Assembly (NCBI GenBank): GCA_022842285.1
Contig: JALHPV010000020.1
Coordinates: 1-45,423 of the forward strand
DNA: 45,423 bases
Reading direction: 5' to 3'
Source: Kofleriaceae bacterium
GTDB taxonomy: Bacteria > Myxococcota_A > Polyangia > Haliangiales > Haliangiaceae
Below the pieces are notes generated by a model. That model was not told where the DNA came from, ran no database searches, and saw nothing but the letters and a program-made list of their open reading frames with translations. A program made the translations under genes and the position numbers. This document shows, piece after piece, positions 44,745 to 45,423 of this stretch (position 1 is the stretch's first letter; each line of letters starts with the position of its first letter).

Positions 44745-44754
44745 AGGGCGGCGG

Positions 44755-44763
44755 ACGCTAGCA
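44755..44763 (-). promoter_or_regulatory. Extended -10 TGcTAGCGT of argS
   Basis: On the minus strand TGcTAGCGT ends 10 nt before the ATG at 44744, giving a predicted leader of 3-4 nt. No Shine-Dalgarno site precedes the ATG. Confidence 0.45.
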
Positions 44764-44830
44764 TCGTCGGCGCGTGAACGCAGGGGCGACGCGGGGGATC
44801 AATATCCCCACGGATTTCCGGCAGTTGGTT

Positions 44831-44887
44831 TTGACCGCTCGTCGAAGACCGTGTTACCAAGAAGCTCGCTCGGGGAATCGTCGGAGG
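44831..44887 (+). promoter_or_regulatory. Promoter and Shine-Dalgarno site of the receiver gene
   Basis: TTGACC (44831-44836) with a weak -10 (GTTACC, 44853-44858, 16-bp spacing) and GGAGG (44883-44887) ending 7 nt before the GTG at 44895. This is the one clear conventional leader with a strong ribosome-binding site in the window, contrasting with the leaderless pattern elsewhere. Confidence 0.5.
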
Positions 44888-44894
44888 ACACCAC

Positions 44895-45392
44895 GTGAGC
44901 AAGATCGTTTTGTGCGTCGATGACAGCGCGACCATGCAGCAGGTCGCGGACATCACGTTCCGAGGTACTGAGTTCACGTACGTCGGCGCGCGTTCGTACG
45001 AGGAGGGCCTGGAGAAGGCGAAGGGCCAGAAGCCGGTGGTCGTCCTCGCTGACGCCACGCTCGGCGCGGGCAAGACCGGCTACGAGCTCTGTCAGGCCCT
45101 GAAGTCTGACGGTGCGACGCAGGGCATTCCGGTCGTCATCCTCGTCGGAAACAGCGCGCCGTATGACAACGCCAAGGGCGTTGCGAGCGGCGTCGATGCC
45201 AACCTCCCCAAGCCGTGGGACACGCAGACCATGCTCGAGAAGGTCGGCGAGGTCGTCACGAAGGCAGCGAGCGGTGTGGCCAAGATCGGCGCTGGTGCTG
45301 GTGCATCCGCCCCGACGGCGACGCCGAGTGGACCGGCAGGCAGTTCGAACAGGCTGCCTGACAGAACGCCCTGCACCGTGGTTTGTTCGTAG
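44895..45392 (+). CDS. Single-domain response regulator (receiver protein)
   Basis: 165 residues, GTG start with GGAGG 7 nt upstream. Residues 1-120 are a receiver domain: acidic pair in VLCVDDSATM, phosphoacceptor Asp in VVVLADATLGAGKTGYELC (near residue 53), Thr/Ser switch region VVILVGNSA, and Lys in LPKPWDTQT. There is no DNA-binding or enzymatic output domain, so it probably acts through protein contacts, like CheY-type or gliding-motility receivers. The last 45 residues are Ala/Gly/Pro-rich, ending CTVVCS with two Cys; this tail may have been altered by a frameshift just before the window end. The 31 bp after the stop contain no recognisable feature. Confidence 0.9.
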   Translation: MSKIVLCVDDSATMQQVADITFRGTEFTYVGARSYEEGLEKAKGQKPVVVLADATLGAGKTGYELCQALKSDGATQGIPVVILVGNSAPYDNAKGVASGVDANLPKPWDTQTMLEKVGEVVTKAASGVAKIGAGAGASAPTATPSGPAGSSNRLPDRTPCTVVCS

Positions 45393-45423
45393 GTCGTGGT
45401 GCCGACCGGAACGGCGGTCAGGA

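Overview
This window comes from a GC-rich chromosome, almost certainly a myxobacterium (phylum Myxococcota). The evidence is two secreted proteins built from the Myxococcus cysteine-rich repeat (CGDGxxNGxExCDG), Ser/Thr kinases with the HRDVSPQN catalytic loop and PEGA domains, many small lipoproteins, a type IV pilin next to a PilR-type regulator, and a pervasive two-component/kinase repertoire. I cannot place it to genus. Nearly all the DNA is coding. I see no tRNA, rRNA, CRISPR array or insertion sequence.

Layout. (1) 1-8045: a specialised-metabolite or envelope-acylation locus. A non-ribosomal peptide synthetase (minus strand, cut by the window edge; PCP-C-A-PCP-C) is divergent from an MBOAT-like membrane protein and an acetoacetyl-CoA-synthetase-type ligase. 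A stand-alone acyl carrier protein sits on the opposite strand. (2) 8032-9530: two tandem cysteine-rich lipoproteins. (3) 9562-14031: a cupin, a TPR/PEGA membrane protein and a Ser/Thr kinase fused to an nSTAND1-type NTPase, joined by overlapping or abutting starts. (4) 14205-18160: a small peptide with a double-glycine leader, then two translationally coupled sensory proteins, the first lacking an ATPase domain. (5) 18252-23828: small conserved proteins and lipoproteins, a duplicated 97-bp intergenic element, a collagen-like protein and a MacB-like ABC transporter. (6) 23944-30439: a PEGA Ser/Thr kinase, then a type IV pilus block (TPR-like protein, minor-pilin-like protein, PilA, PilR). (7) 30460-33872: two polytopic glycosyltransferase-like proteins. 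(8) 34020-36811: a methyltransferase, an SPFH protein and a P-domain lipoprotein. (9) 37346-42118: a complete nucleoside-type (BMP/NupOPQ-like) ABC importer. (10) 42128-45392: a hypothetical protein, arginyl-tRNA synthetase and a receiver protein.

How genes are expressed. Within transcription units, starts overlap the previous stop (ATGA, GTGA or TGATG) at many junctions. At the head of most units I instead see a -10-like hexamer (TAnnnT, often preceded by TGn) only 6-10 bases before the start codon, with no convincing Shine-Dalgarno site. This suggests leaderless or nearly leaderless mRNAs as a common mode here. It is the most general and least expected signal in the window. The second most unusual is a 56-bp tandem duplication between the nucleoside-binding protein and its ATPase, which creates two 19-codon mini-ORFs chained by ATGA overlaps.
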